Shown here piece by piece: positions 55,208-63,095 of a stretch of DNA of 64,000 nt. Under the pieces are notes generated by a model. That model was given only the letters and a program-made list of their open reading frames with translations. It was not told the DNA's origin and searched no databases. This DNA is from Butyrivibrio sp. AE3004 (GTDB lineage: Bacteria; Bacillota; Clostridia; Lachnospirales; Lachnospiraceae). Positions within the stretch are counted from its first letter, which is position 1; every line of letters starts with the position of its first letter. The position numbers were made by a program, and so were the translations under genes. The stretch covers positions 682,001-746,000 of the forward strand of contig NZ_JNLQ01000002.1 of assembly GCF_000703165.1 (NCBI RefSeq). The letters run 5' to 3'.

Positions 55208-56620
55208 ATGAAATGTTATCAATGTGGGGCAGAACTTACTGAACGTGATTACTGTCCGAATTGTGGTGCGGGAGTAAAGGTTTACAAACGAATTATATCT
55301 TTGTCAAACCGTTACTATAATGAAGGGCTTGAACGTGCTGAGATCCGAGATCTTTCAGGAGCCGTAGAATCACTGCATCAGAGTCTTAAACTTAATAAGA
55401 GTAATATTCAGGCCAGAAACCTTTTAGGATTGGTTTATTATGAATGCGGTGAAGTAGTTGCTGCTTTGAGTGAATGGGTTATTAGTAAGAACCTTAAACC
55501 TGAAGATAACGCAGCTGATGACTACATGGATCTGGTTCGTAATGATCCTTCCCGCTTAGAGGCCTTTAATCAGACAATAAAGAAATTCAATATAGCGCTA
55601 AATCATTGTCATCAGGATAGGCTTGACATGGCCGTTATACAGCTTAAGAAAGTATTATCGATGAACCCCGGCTTTATAAGGGCTCATCTGCTTCTTGCGC
55701 TTTTATATCTGAACAACGGCAATTATGCGAAGGCTAAAACCGAAGCACAAAAGAGCTTAAAACTTGATACCGGCAATGTTATGGCTGCCAGATATCTTAA
55801 GGAAGCCGAATCAATGATGCTTCCACAGGATAGTAAGGCGAGTGAAGAAAAAGTAAATGCAAAGGCGGATGTTGTACGTTACCAGAGTGGTAATGAAACT
55901 ATAATTCAGCCTGTGCGTTCAAATGTTTTGACAAGAAGCGGCTCAATTTGGGGAATTGTTCTCGGAGTTGTACTTGGAATCGCAGCAGCATATTACCTTA
56001 TTTTACCTGCGAGAATACAGTCTATGAACGCAAGCTTCAGAGAACAGATTTCTGCGATAAGTGAGGAATCTGATTCTAAGTCGGCAAAACTTGGTGAATA
56101 TGAGCAACAGATAGCTTCGCTTAATACTGAGCTTGAATCCCTTAAAAATGAAGTAAGTTCATATGAGGAGACGGACAGTTCAGGTTCTGCGGCAAATGAT
56201 CTTATGGCAGCTGTTGCAACTTATCTGGCTACACCAAGCGACCTTGACAGTATTGAAGAACAGATGAAGGGCGTAGATCTTAATAATTTGGAAGGACCTG
56301 CGACAAGACAGTTTACTGAACTATATAATTCATTTATGACATTGGTCGGAAGCGATCTTTCCAAGAGAAGCTATCAGACAGGCTCTGATGCGTACAGAAA
56401 CCAGGATTTTGAGACAGCTATTGCATCCTTTTCCAAAGCTTTCCAGTATGATAATACCAATGTTGATGCTCTTTATAACTTGGGAAATGCATACTATGAA
56501 AGTGGTGACACTGATAATGCGAAGGTCATTTATGACCAGGTTGTAAACGATTTCTCGGACACAAGCAGTGCAAGCTCAGCCGAGACAAAGTTAGCAGAGA
56601 TTAATAATGCTTCAAATTAA
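55208..56620 (+). CDS. Zinc-ribbon, TPR membrane protein
   Basis: A 470-residue protein. A zinc ribbon (Cys3, 6, 16, 19) opens it, followed by TPR repeats (about 25-210), one membrane segment (GIVLGVVLGIAAAYYLIL, about 248-266), a coiled coil (to about 325) and a second TPR group (about 385-460). The first TPR group would face the cytoplasm and the second the outside. It starts the envelope gene run; a scaffold for the acyltransferase complex downstream is an inference. Confidence 0.82.
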   Translation: MKCYQCGAELTERDYCPNCGAGVKVYKRIISLSNRYYNEGLERAEIRDLSGAVESLHQSLKLNKSNIQARNLLGLVYYECGEVVAALSEWVISKNLKPEDNAADDYMDLVRNDPSRLEAFNQTIKKFNIALNHCHQDRLDMAVIQLKKVLSMNPGFIRAHLLLALLYLNNGNYAKAKTEAQKSLKLDTGNVMAARYLKEAESMMLPQDSKASEEKVNAKADVVRYQSGNETIIQPVRSNVLTRSGSIWGIVLGVVLGIAAAYYLILPARIQSMNASFREQISAISEESDSKSAKLGEYEQQIASLNTELESLKNEVSSYEETDSSGSAANDLMAAVATYLATPSDLDSIEEQMKGVDLNNLEGPATRQFTELYNSFMTLVGSDLSKRSYQTGSDAYRNQDFETAIASFSKAFQYDNTNVDALYNLGNAYYESGDTDNAKVIYDQVVNDFSDTSSASSAETKLAEINNASN

Positions 56621-58004
56621 CCCTAATATGATTAATTTTTCGGATTTATCTTTTATATTCAGATTTCTTCCGATATTTCTTTGTGCATATTATTTATTAC
56701 CATCAAGGCTGCGCCCACTGATTCTTCTTGTGGGCAGCCTTGCTTTTTATGCTATTGGGGATTCCAGAAGTCTGGTTATCTTACTGGCTGCGGTAGTGGC
56801 TAATATCCTGCTATCTTACGGCTGTCAGGAACATAGTAAGATCAGTCTGTTTCTGATTGTTTCATTGGATGTTTTGCTTCTTCTTTCATTCAAGTTTCTT
56901 GCCGGTTACGGAAGTGAGTTTGGGCTTCCGCTCGGTATCAGCTTTTTCACATTTAAAATGGTGAGCTACCAGGCTGATCTTTACATGGGAAAAATAGGCA
57001 AGCGTCCCGGTATTTTTGAAGTGGCCGCTTATTTCGTAATGTTTCCGCAGGTTATATCAGGACCTATTATGAGATATTCCGATTTTGAAAAGAATAAGCT
57101 TATTTCTGCAAAGGAAGACAGATCAAAGGCATTAAAGGATAGAATACCTGTGTATCTGGATAAGATTGAAGAAGGCTTTGTCTATTTTACTCTTGGCTTT
57201 GCTATGAAGGCAATTATAGCTGATTATCTTGCCATGATGTGGAACGATATGGGAACCATAGGATATGAAAGTATTTCTACGCCCCTGGCTTGGGCAGGAG
57301 TGGTTTGTTACTCACTTAATCTATATTTTGACTTTTGGGGATATTCGCTTATGGCTGCGGGAATCGGAGTTATGCTGGGATTCCCTTATGTGAGAAACTT
57401 CGATCATCCATATTCTTCAAAAAGTGTGGGTGAGTTTTACCGCAGATGGCATATGACCTTGGGAGCGTGGTTTAGAGATTATGTATATTTCCCTATGGGA
57501 GGAAGCCGGGCAGGTAAGATCAATACAATAAAAAATCTTGCAATTGTATGGCTTCTTACCGGATTGTGGCATGGTGTCACTGTCAATTTTATGATCTGGG
57601 CAGGTATGCTATTTTGCATGATCGTTTTTGAAAAGTTTGTATGGTCACGTAATGAAAAACTCTTAAAGATTATAGGTAGAGTAAATGTACTTTTAATGAT
57701 TCCGATAACCTGGGTTATTTTTGCGTTGCCAAACAAAGAGGACTTATTCAATTATCTTGGCAGAATGTTCCCTTTTACGGGAATTGGTGTAGCGATAAAC
57801 CCGGGCGACTTTGCAAAGCTATTGTCAATGTATTACCCATTCCTGTTTGCGGGACTTGCTCTTTTACTTCCGGGAGTTTACAGCTTTTTTGCAAGGCACA
57901 GAAGAGACTGGCCCGTCAGAGTGGTAATGCTGGTACTGTTCTGGGTGTGCGCAGCGATAGTATCTACCAAAGCGGGTAATCCGTTTATGTATTTTAACTT
58001 TTAA
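56607..58004 (+). CDS. MBOAT-family O-acyltransferase (AlgI/DltB-like)
   Basis: A 465-residue membrane protein with about 11 segments. FFTFKMVSYQADLYMGKI, FPQVISGPIMRYSDF, FYRRWHMTLGAWFRDYVYFPMGGSR (in part) and the catalytic His322 in TGLWHG identify an MBOAT enzyme like AlgI. These pass acyl groups from the cytoplasm to polymers outside. It overlaps the TPR gene by 14 bases; an inner ATG at 56628 is also possible. The SGNH protein that follows fits a two-protein acylation system. Confidence 0.93.
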   Translation: MLQINPNMINFSDLSFIFRFLPIFLCAYYLLPSRLRPLILLVGSLAFYAIGDSRSLVILLAAVVANILLSYGCQEHSKISLFLIVSLDVLLLLSFKFLAGYGSEFGLPLGISFFTFKMVSYQADLYMGKIGKRPGIFEVAAYFVMFPQVISGPIMRYSDFEKNKLISAKEDRSKALKDRIPVYLDKIEEGFVYFTLGFAMKAIIADYLAMMWNDMGTIGYESISTPLAWAGVVCYSLNLYFDFWGYSLMAAGIGVMLGFPYVRNFDHPYSSKSVGEFYRRWHMTLGAWFRDYVYFPMGGSRAGKINTIKNLAIVWLLTGLWHGVTVNFMIWAGMLFCMIVFEKFVWSRNEKLLKIIGRVNVLLMIPITWVIFALPNKEDLFNYLGRMFPFTGIGVAINPGDFAKLLSMYYPFLFAGLALLLPGVYSFFARHRRDWPVRVVMLVLFWVCAAIVSTKAGNPFMYFNF

Positions 58005-58033
58005 ATAAATTTGATAGTTATAGCAGGAAGAAT

Positions 58034-59308
58034 ATGAAAACATTTTTTCAGCATATTCTGACCATGGGAATTGTGGTGGTGGCACTCTTTTTTACTGCCG
58101 ATTCAGCTCTTGGACAGGGGTATATGTATGAAAAAACTGAATATAGTTTTGCTGATGAGCCTTTGCTGACTCAGCCATTGAACCGCATAATGGAGGGGAA
58201 GACGCCTTATCTTATTGCGCTTGCAGGAGAGAAGCTTTTCGGAATAAAAATGGAAGGTCCGGAGATTTTAGAGGAATCTGAGGAGGTACTAATTCCTTCA
58301 AACGTAGAGATTTCTTCGGGAAACGCATTGGAGGATACAGGTGTTTCTGATGGAAATGCAGTACAGGACGTATCTTCCGGAAATGCGGGTGAAGTGACAT
58401 CAGGAGATGCAGTAGCAGTATCGGACGGAGACGCACTCGTAGTAACATCAGGAAATGCAGGGAATGAGCCTTTAGCTGATACAGATAATGCATCCTTTGA
58501 CGATACAACAGCTGAAATTGTTGAAGAACCTGTTAACGACAGTTATGTTCTTACAAGTGTAACTGATGATTATTTTGATGATGCACTTTTTATAGGCGAT
58601 TCGAGAACGGTAGGGCTATCTGAGTATTGTCCTGAACTTAATGCGCATGCAACTTTTTATGCGAAGGTATCACTGACAATATACGGACTTGATGATAAAG
58701 CATTTGTATCTGTGCCGGTACTTCCTGTAGAAAGCGATTATCTTCTTACGGAAGCAGGTGATGAAAACGCAGGGGCACCGGGAGAGGGCGAAGCAGCTAC
58801 CACAATACCGGAGGATCAGTTGCCTAAGGAAAAGACAACCGTTTTAGATGCTCTTTCAAGGAAACAATTTTCCAAGATTTATATTATGCTTGGTTTGAAT
58901 GAGCTTGGAAGCGGAACAAAAGAGACCTTTACACAGGCTTATGCGGGTGTTGTAAATCAGATACGTGCGCTTCAGCCTGATGCGATTATAATTATCCAGG
59001 GAATCATGCATGTTACTAATTCAAAGAGTAACAGCGACAGAGTGTTCAGGAATTCAACCATAAATGAAAGAAATGCAATGCTAAGTACACTTGCTGACGG
59101 AGAGCATGTATTTTATCTGGACATGAATGAAGCTACCGATGATGAAAATGGTGGACTCGGACAGGATTTGTCATTTGATAATGTACATTTGAAAGCAAAA
59201 TCTTACGCATTATGGTATGATTATTTGAAAAACCATGCCTATGTAAAAGAAAGCGAACTTTCAAGATATACCCAGACTGCTGAAGAAGCGGAAGTACCTG
59301 CTGAATAA
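58034..59308 (+). CDS. Exported SGNH/GDSL hydrolase-like protein
   Basis: A 424-residue protein with an N-terminal signal peptide or anchor (residues about 5-28), a repeated low-complexity linker (about 92-150, built from SSGNA, SDGNA, SGDA and SDGDA units), and an SGNH domain. The catalytic Ser190 is in IGDSRTVG, Asn289 in LGLNELG and the Asp382-His385 pair in FDNVHLK. Such proteins, next to MBOAT enzymes, hand acetyl groups to polymers (as AlgJ/AlgX or PatB do) or remove them. The long loop after ITIYGLDDK (about 225-265) is acidic. Confidence 0.88.
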   Translation: MKTFFQHILTMGIVVVALFFTADSALGQGYMYEKTEYSFADEPLLTQPLNRIMEGKTPYLIALAGEKLFGIKMEGPEILEESEEVLIPSNVEISSGNALEDTGVSDGNAVQDVSSGNAGEVTSGDAVAVSDGDALVVTSGNAGNEPLADTDNASFDDTTAEIVEEPVNDSYVLTSVTDDYFDDALFIGDSRTVGLSEYCPELNAHATFYAKVSLTIYGLDDKAFVSVPVLPVESDYLLTEAGDENAGAPGEGEAATTIPEDQLPKEKTTVLDALSRKQFSKIYIMLGLNELGSGTKETFTQAYAGVVNQIRALQPDAIIIIQGIMHVTNSKSNSDRVFRNSTINERNAMLSTLADGEHVFYLDMNEATDDENGGLGQDLSFDNVHLKAKSYALWYDYLKNHAYVKESELSRYTQTAEEAEVPAE

Positions 59309-59389
59309 GGACTAAGTACTGTTATAAGGCATATGTGCAAAACGGTATGAGTCAGATAAAACATGCGTTTATAGATGAGGAGTCTGCAA

Positions 59390-59632
59390 ATGGTAAGACA
59401 GATGGTTTTTAAAATGGAACGCCCGGGATTATTAAAAGAAGGTGATGAAATAACGGTCACCGAGGGTGAACTTCCCAGTAACGTGTATTATACGATTGAT
59501 CCATCACTTGCGATGTCTGCAAACTTTCCTTTCAGGGAAAGGATGAGTGAACGTAAGGGCACGGTTTTAAAGGTTGAAGAGAACGACAGAGGCTTCTATG
59601 TGACAGCTGAGTTTGATTCTGAGAAACAATAA
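59390..59632 (+). CDS. Conserved small protein of unknown function
   Basis: An 80-residue soluble protein. The ATG at 59390 has GAGGAG eight bases ahead (the frame is open to 59375). MERPGLLKEGDEITVTEG and KGTVLKVEENDRGFYVTAEF suggest a small beta-barrel. The function is not known to me. It sits between the SGNH and RidA genes on the same strand. Confidence 0.7.
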   Translation: MVRQMVFKMERPGLLKEGDEITVTEGELPSNVYYTIDPSLAMSANFPFRERMSERKGTVLKVEENDRGFYVTAEFDSEKQ

Positions 59633-59665
59633 AATATTTTGAGAGCATTAAAGGAGGACAAAAAA

Positions 59666-60040
59666 ATGCAGTATGTATCAACAGACAAGGCACCGGCAGC
59701 AATAGGACCATACTCACAGGCTATAAAGGCAGGGGATTTTCTTTTTGCTTCAGGACAGATTCCGATAAACCCTTCAACAGGTAATATTGAGGGAACAGAT
59801 ATTTCAGAACAGGCAGATCTTGTTTGTCGCAACATCGGAGAAATATTAAAGGCAGCAGAGACTGATTTCGACCATGTTGTTAAGACGACATGTTTCCTTG
59901 CCGAGATGTCAGATTTTGCAGCATTCAACGCAGTATATGAAAAGTACTTTACAAGTAAGCCCGCAAGAAGCTGTGTCGCAGTTAAAAAGCTTCCCAAGGA
60001 TGTTCTCTGCGAAGTAGAAATCACAGCATATCTGAAATAA
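59666..60040 (+). CDS. ridA: RidA-family enamine/imine deaminase
   Basis: A 124-residue RidA (YjgF/YER057c) protein, which hydrolyses reactive 2-aminoacrylate. APAAIGPYSQAI, FASGQIPINP and the Arg in SKPARSCVAVKKLPKDVLCEVE are the conserved parts, with the active Arg and Glu near the end. An AGGAGG precedes the start at 59666; the frame is open nine codons further. Confidence 0.95.
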   Translation: MQYVSTDKAPAAIGPYSQAIKAGDFLFASGQIPINPSTGNIEGTDISEQADLVCRNIGEILKAAETDFDHVVKTTCFLAEMSDFAAFNAVYEKYFTSKPARSCVAVKKLPKDVLCEVEITAYLK

Positions 60041-60145
60041 TCTGAAACAGAAAGGGCTGAATCAAAAAACATATATTTAAAAACGGATATCCGATAAAAA
60101 TTAGTTGGTTATAAATATGTGTTTATAGAGGAGGTATGAAACAAA

Positions 60146-61210
60146 ATGGCTGTAATGCGTAGAAAATCGGCCACTTTGATGGTAATGTTGGGAACAATGC
60201 TGCTTGGCAGCGGTTGCGGAAGTTTTGCAGGTCATAAAAATACAGATCTGGGACTTGCGCATATTCAAAGTTATGAATATGAGGAGGCTGCCGCCAGCTT
60301 TGATGCAGCGGAGGCAGCAGGGGAGAATGCCAGATTACTTTACAGAGCAAGGGGAATTCTTGATCAGAACCTTGGACAGTATGATCTTGCGGTAGAGGAC
60401 TTTCTTAAGTCTCTGTCAGCTACGAGCGGAATCCCCGGAGATATGGATTTTGACACCAATTACTATCTGGCTGATGCATATATTCATCTGGGAAAATATG
60501 ATGAGGCTACTAAAGTCTATGATGCCATTCTTGATTTGAGAAAAAGAGATAAGGAAGCATACTATATGCGTGGTATGGCCAGACTTAACAGTGAAGATCA
60601 TGATGGCGCAATCAATGATTTTAATAAGGCGATGTCTCTTTCTCCCAGAAACTATGATCTTAGAATAATGATTTACAAAGCATTATCTGCAAATGGATTT
60701 GAGGAGGAAGGTAAGGGAATACTGGAAGCCTGCCTTAATAATACAGATCCTAATATGACAAATTACGAGAAGGGACAGATATCCTATTATTTAGGAAATA
60801 ACGCTGATGCACAGAGTTATCTGGAACTTGCCAGAAACGAGAGAGATACTGAAAAGGCTCCTGTAGTGCTTCTTCTTGGTCAGACAGGTGAAAAGCAGGG
60901 TGATTATAATTACGCAGTAAGTGTATATAAAACATTTTTGGCAGAAGACCCCAATCATCCGGATATTTATAACCAGCTTGGATTATGCCAGGTAAGCACC
61001 GGTGATTATGAAGGGGCAGTTAATTCATTCGAAGCAGGGCTTGCTCTTGGAAGCAGTGAATATGACAGAGCACTTATGATGAATGAAATTACGGCATACG
61101 AATATGCCGGCAATTTTGCACAGGCAAAGACTTTAATGGAAAAATACAGGAAGGCGTATCCAAACGATTTGGATGCGGAGAGAGAGGAGATATTCCTTTC
61201 TACAAGGTAA
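60146..61210 (+). CDS. TPR-repeat lipoprotein
   Basis: A 354-residue lipoprotein with lipobox GSGC (Cys27) followed by nine or so TPR units (for example YLADAYIHLGKYDEATKVY, YYMRGMARLNSEDHDGAINDFNKAMSLSP in part). It would sit on the outer face of the membrane and act as a protein-binding scaffold. AGGAGG stands 11 bases ahead of the ATG at 60146. It precedes a D,D-carboxypeptidase gene by five bases, so it may serve wall synthesis. Confidence 0.85.
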   Translation: MAVMRRKSATLMVMLGTMLLGSGCGSFAGHKNTDLGLAHIQSYEYEEAAASFDAAEAAGENARLLYRARGILDQNLGQYDLAVEDFLKSLSATSGIPGDMDFDTNYYLADAYIHLGKYDEATKVYDAILDLRKRDKEAYYMRGMARLNSEDHDGAINDFNKAMSLSPRNYDLRIMIYKALSANGFEEEGKGILEACLNNTDPNMTNYEKGQISYYLGNNADAQSYLELARNERDTEKAPVVLLLGQTGEKQGDYNYAVSVYKTFLAEDPNHPDIYNQLGLCQVSTGDYEGAVNSFEAGLALGSSEYDRALMMNEITAYEYAGNFAQAKTLMEKYRKAYPNDLDAEREEIFLSTR

Positions 61211-61215
61211 TCATA

Positions 61216-62337
61216 TTGGGTAAAAATCGTTACAGAAATTTAGATAATAGTTATTATATCGGGCGAAAGCCAAAGAGAAAGAATATAAAGGGAATCATTG
61301 TGCTAAGTGTGGCTGCAGTACTGTTAATTGTAGCTGTTATAGCAGTTATTCTTTTTATATTAAACAAGAATAAGAAGGATGATAATGCGGCTGATCTGTC
61401 CACGATTCAGGAGTCAATTCCTGTGGAAGAGACTCAGGTCAAGGAACCGGAGCCGGAGCCGGAGCCTGAACCGGAGCCTGAAGTTGAGGTCAGACAATTA
61501 TCGCCTGAGGTTGCCAGCTTTGCAACCGGTTATACAGTACAGGCTACAGGTTCAACTGCAGATATAGTGAGTGAGGATGTCATTAGTGAGAATGCGGTCC
61601 TTATAGATGTTGACAAGGCGGAAATCGTTGCAAAAAAAGCAGCAGATGTAAGAATTTCTCCAGCATCAATGACCAAAATTCTGACTGTACTGGTTGCTGC
61701 AGAGCATGTCACAAATCTTGATGATACATTTACTATTACAAGAGAAATTACAGATTATTCATTTTCAAACGAATGCAGTATTGTCGGATTTGAGGTCGGC
61801 GAAGTAGTAACAGTAAGAGATTTGATGTACGGAACTATTCTTCCTTCAGGAGCAGATGCAGCTCTGGCTCTTGCAACGTATGTCGGCGGTTCTCATGATG
61901 GATTTGTGGAAATGATGAACCAAAAGCTTGATGAACTTGGACTGTCTGAGACAGCTCACTTTACAAACTGTGTGGGTATATATGATGAGAACCATTACTG
62001 TACACTTACAGATATGGCTATGATCTTAAAGGCAGCCGTTGAAAATGACCTGGCAAGAGAAGTTCTCTCAGCTCATACTTATACAACAAGCCCGACAGAG
62101 CAGCATCCTGAAGGGATGATCATTTCAAACTGGTTTCTCAGACGAATTGAGGATAAGGAAACAAATGGCACTGTAGTATGTGCAAAGACCGGATTTGTAA
62201 ATCAGTCCGGATGCTGTGCAGCAAGCTATTCGGTTTCCAATAGCGGCGGACACTACATATGTGTTTCAGCCAATGCGTGGAGCTCCTGGCGTTGTATTTA
62301 TGACCAGGTTGCAATCTACGAAACATATTTACAATAA
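61216..62337 (+). CDS. Membrane-anchored D-alanyl-D-alanine carboxypeptidase, TTG start
   Basis: A 373-residue serine peptidase (peptidase S11 / low-molecular-weight PBP). A membrane anchor (residues 25-50) is followed by a Pro-Glu repeat linker (78-90) and the catalytic domain: SMTK (Ser151, Lys154), then SGADAA (211-216) where the SxN motif is expected, and KTG (324-326). The third residue of SxN is Ala, not Asn, seen in many Clostridia members. TTG at 61216 is the only start, with AAGG eight bases ahead. Confidence 0.9.
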   Translation: MGKNRYRNLDNSYYIGRKPKRKNIKGIIVLSVAAVLLIVAVIAVILFILNKNKKDDNAADLSTIQESIPVEETQVKEPEPEPEPEPEPEVEVRQLSPEVASFATGYTVQATGSTADIVSEDVISENAVLIDVDKAEIVAKKAADVRISPASMTKILTVLVAAEHVTNLDDTFTITREITDYSFSNECSIVGFEVGEVVTVRDLMYGTILPSGADAALALATYVGGSHDGFVEMMNQKLDELGLSETAHFTNCVGIYDENHYCTLTDMAMILKAAVENDLAREVLSAHTYTTSPTEQHPEGMIISNWFLRRIEDKETNGTVVCAKTGFVNQSGCCAASYSVSNSGGHYICVSANAWSSWRCIYDQVAIYETYLQ

Positions 62338-62355
62338 TAAAAAAATTAAAATAAA

Positions 62356-62395
62356 AAATCACCTTCTACATATAATGATCTGTAGAAGGTGATTT
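62356..62395. terminator. Terminator between the carboxypeptidase and PH-domain genes
   Basis: AAATCACCTTCTACA pairs perfectly with TGTAGAAGGTGATTT (15 bases). On the minus strand a long T-run follows, so it ends the minus-strand gene; it may work both ways. Confidence 0.9.
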
Positions 62396-62457
62396 GCATT
62401 TAGTCTGGATATTACGAGCATAGAGAAGGTTCACATAGTGAGGTGTTTTCATAATCC

Positions 62458-62895
62458 TCAGTTCAGGTCATCGAGATTAGAGTCCACATCATCGTTAAAG
62501 CCGATATTTTGCATATTAACTGTACGGCGACGCAGACGGGCACGCTCGGATTCCTGATTGATGAAATCTTTTATTTCTTTTCCGTGCTTGATATTTTTCA
62601 TGATGATAGTTTTATCTGTGACATCTGAAGTAAAAAGTGTGATGGTTGAGAGACCTGCAAGTCTCTGGAAAAAGCTTCTTGAAAGCTCAACATCAGTTAT
62701 TTTGTACATAAAGCAGTCATCTTCCTTAATGCTGAGAAAACCGGAAGTAATCGTCAACTCATTATCATACACTTCATAATGCTTAAAGGGCCATGGAATA
62801 CCAAAAAGAATGAGTCTTCCGTATTCCTTATACTGAAGAGTTCCCTTTGCAATAGCAGATGCTTCATTTTGTGCAGGATTTGAAATCTTTGCCAT
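62458..62895 (-). CDS. Bacterial PH-domain protein
   Basis: A 145-residue protein with a bacterial PH fold of the YdbS/bPH_2 kind: YEVYDNELTITSGFLSIKEDDCFMYKITDVELSRSF (in part) and the LAGLSTITLFTSD pattern. There is no membrane segment. The C-terminal tail is charged (RARLRRR then Asp-rich). The role is unknown. Confidence 0.8.
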   Translation of the reverse strand: MAKISNPAQNEASAIAKGTLQYKEYGRLILFGIPWPFKHYEVYDNELTITSGFLSIKEDDCFMYKITDVELSRSFFQRLAGLSTITLFTSDVTDKTIIMKNIKHGKEIKDFINQESERARLRRRTVNMQNIGFNDDVDSNLDDLN

Positions 62896-62958
62896 TTATT
62901 TGTTACCCCTTTTCTTTATTGATAATAATGATGTACTGGACATAACATGTGAGCAAAA

Positions 62959-62986
62959 CTTATAATCTATATGATGACAGAGGCAA
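62959..62986 (-). promoter_or_regulatory. Probable promoter of the PH-domain gene
   Basis: On the minus strand TTGCCT (62981-62986) and TATAAG (62959-62964) are 16 bases apart. Confidence 0.45.
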
Positions 62987-62996
62987 AATTTATCGT

Positions 62997-63027
62997 TTGA
63001 CTCTTTCATCATTTATATGATTAATAT
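62997..63027 (+). promoter_or_regulatory. Probable promoter of the PAS-GGDEF gene
   Basis: TTGACT at 62997-63002 with ATTAAT (63020-63025, 17 bases) or TAATAT (19 bases) downstream. Confidence 0.45.
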
Positions 63028-63095
63028 AACACTAATATTTTATCATATTACTGAATATTTGTGTGGTTTGGGGAAGTTTTGTTGGAGGATTTTTA

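Noticed and set aside
61440..61490. Short DNA repeat of GAGCCGGAGCCG type
   Set aside because: It is simply the coding of a Pro-Glu linker in the carboxypeptidase, not a separate element.
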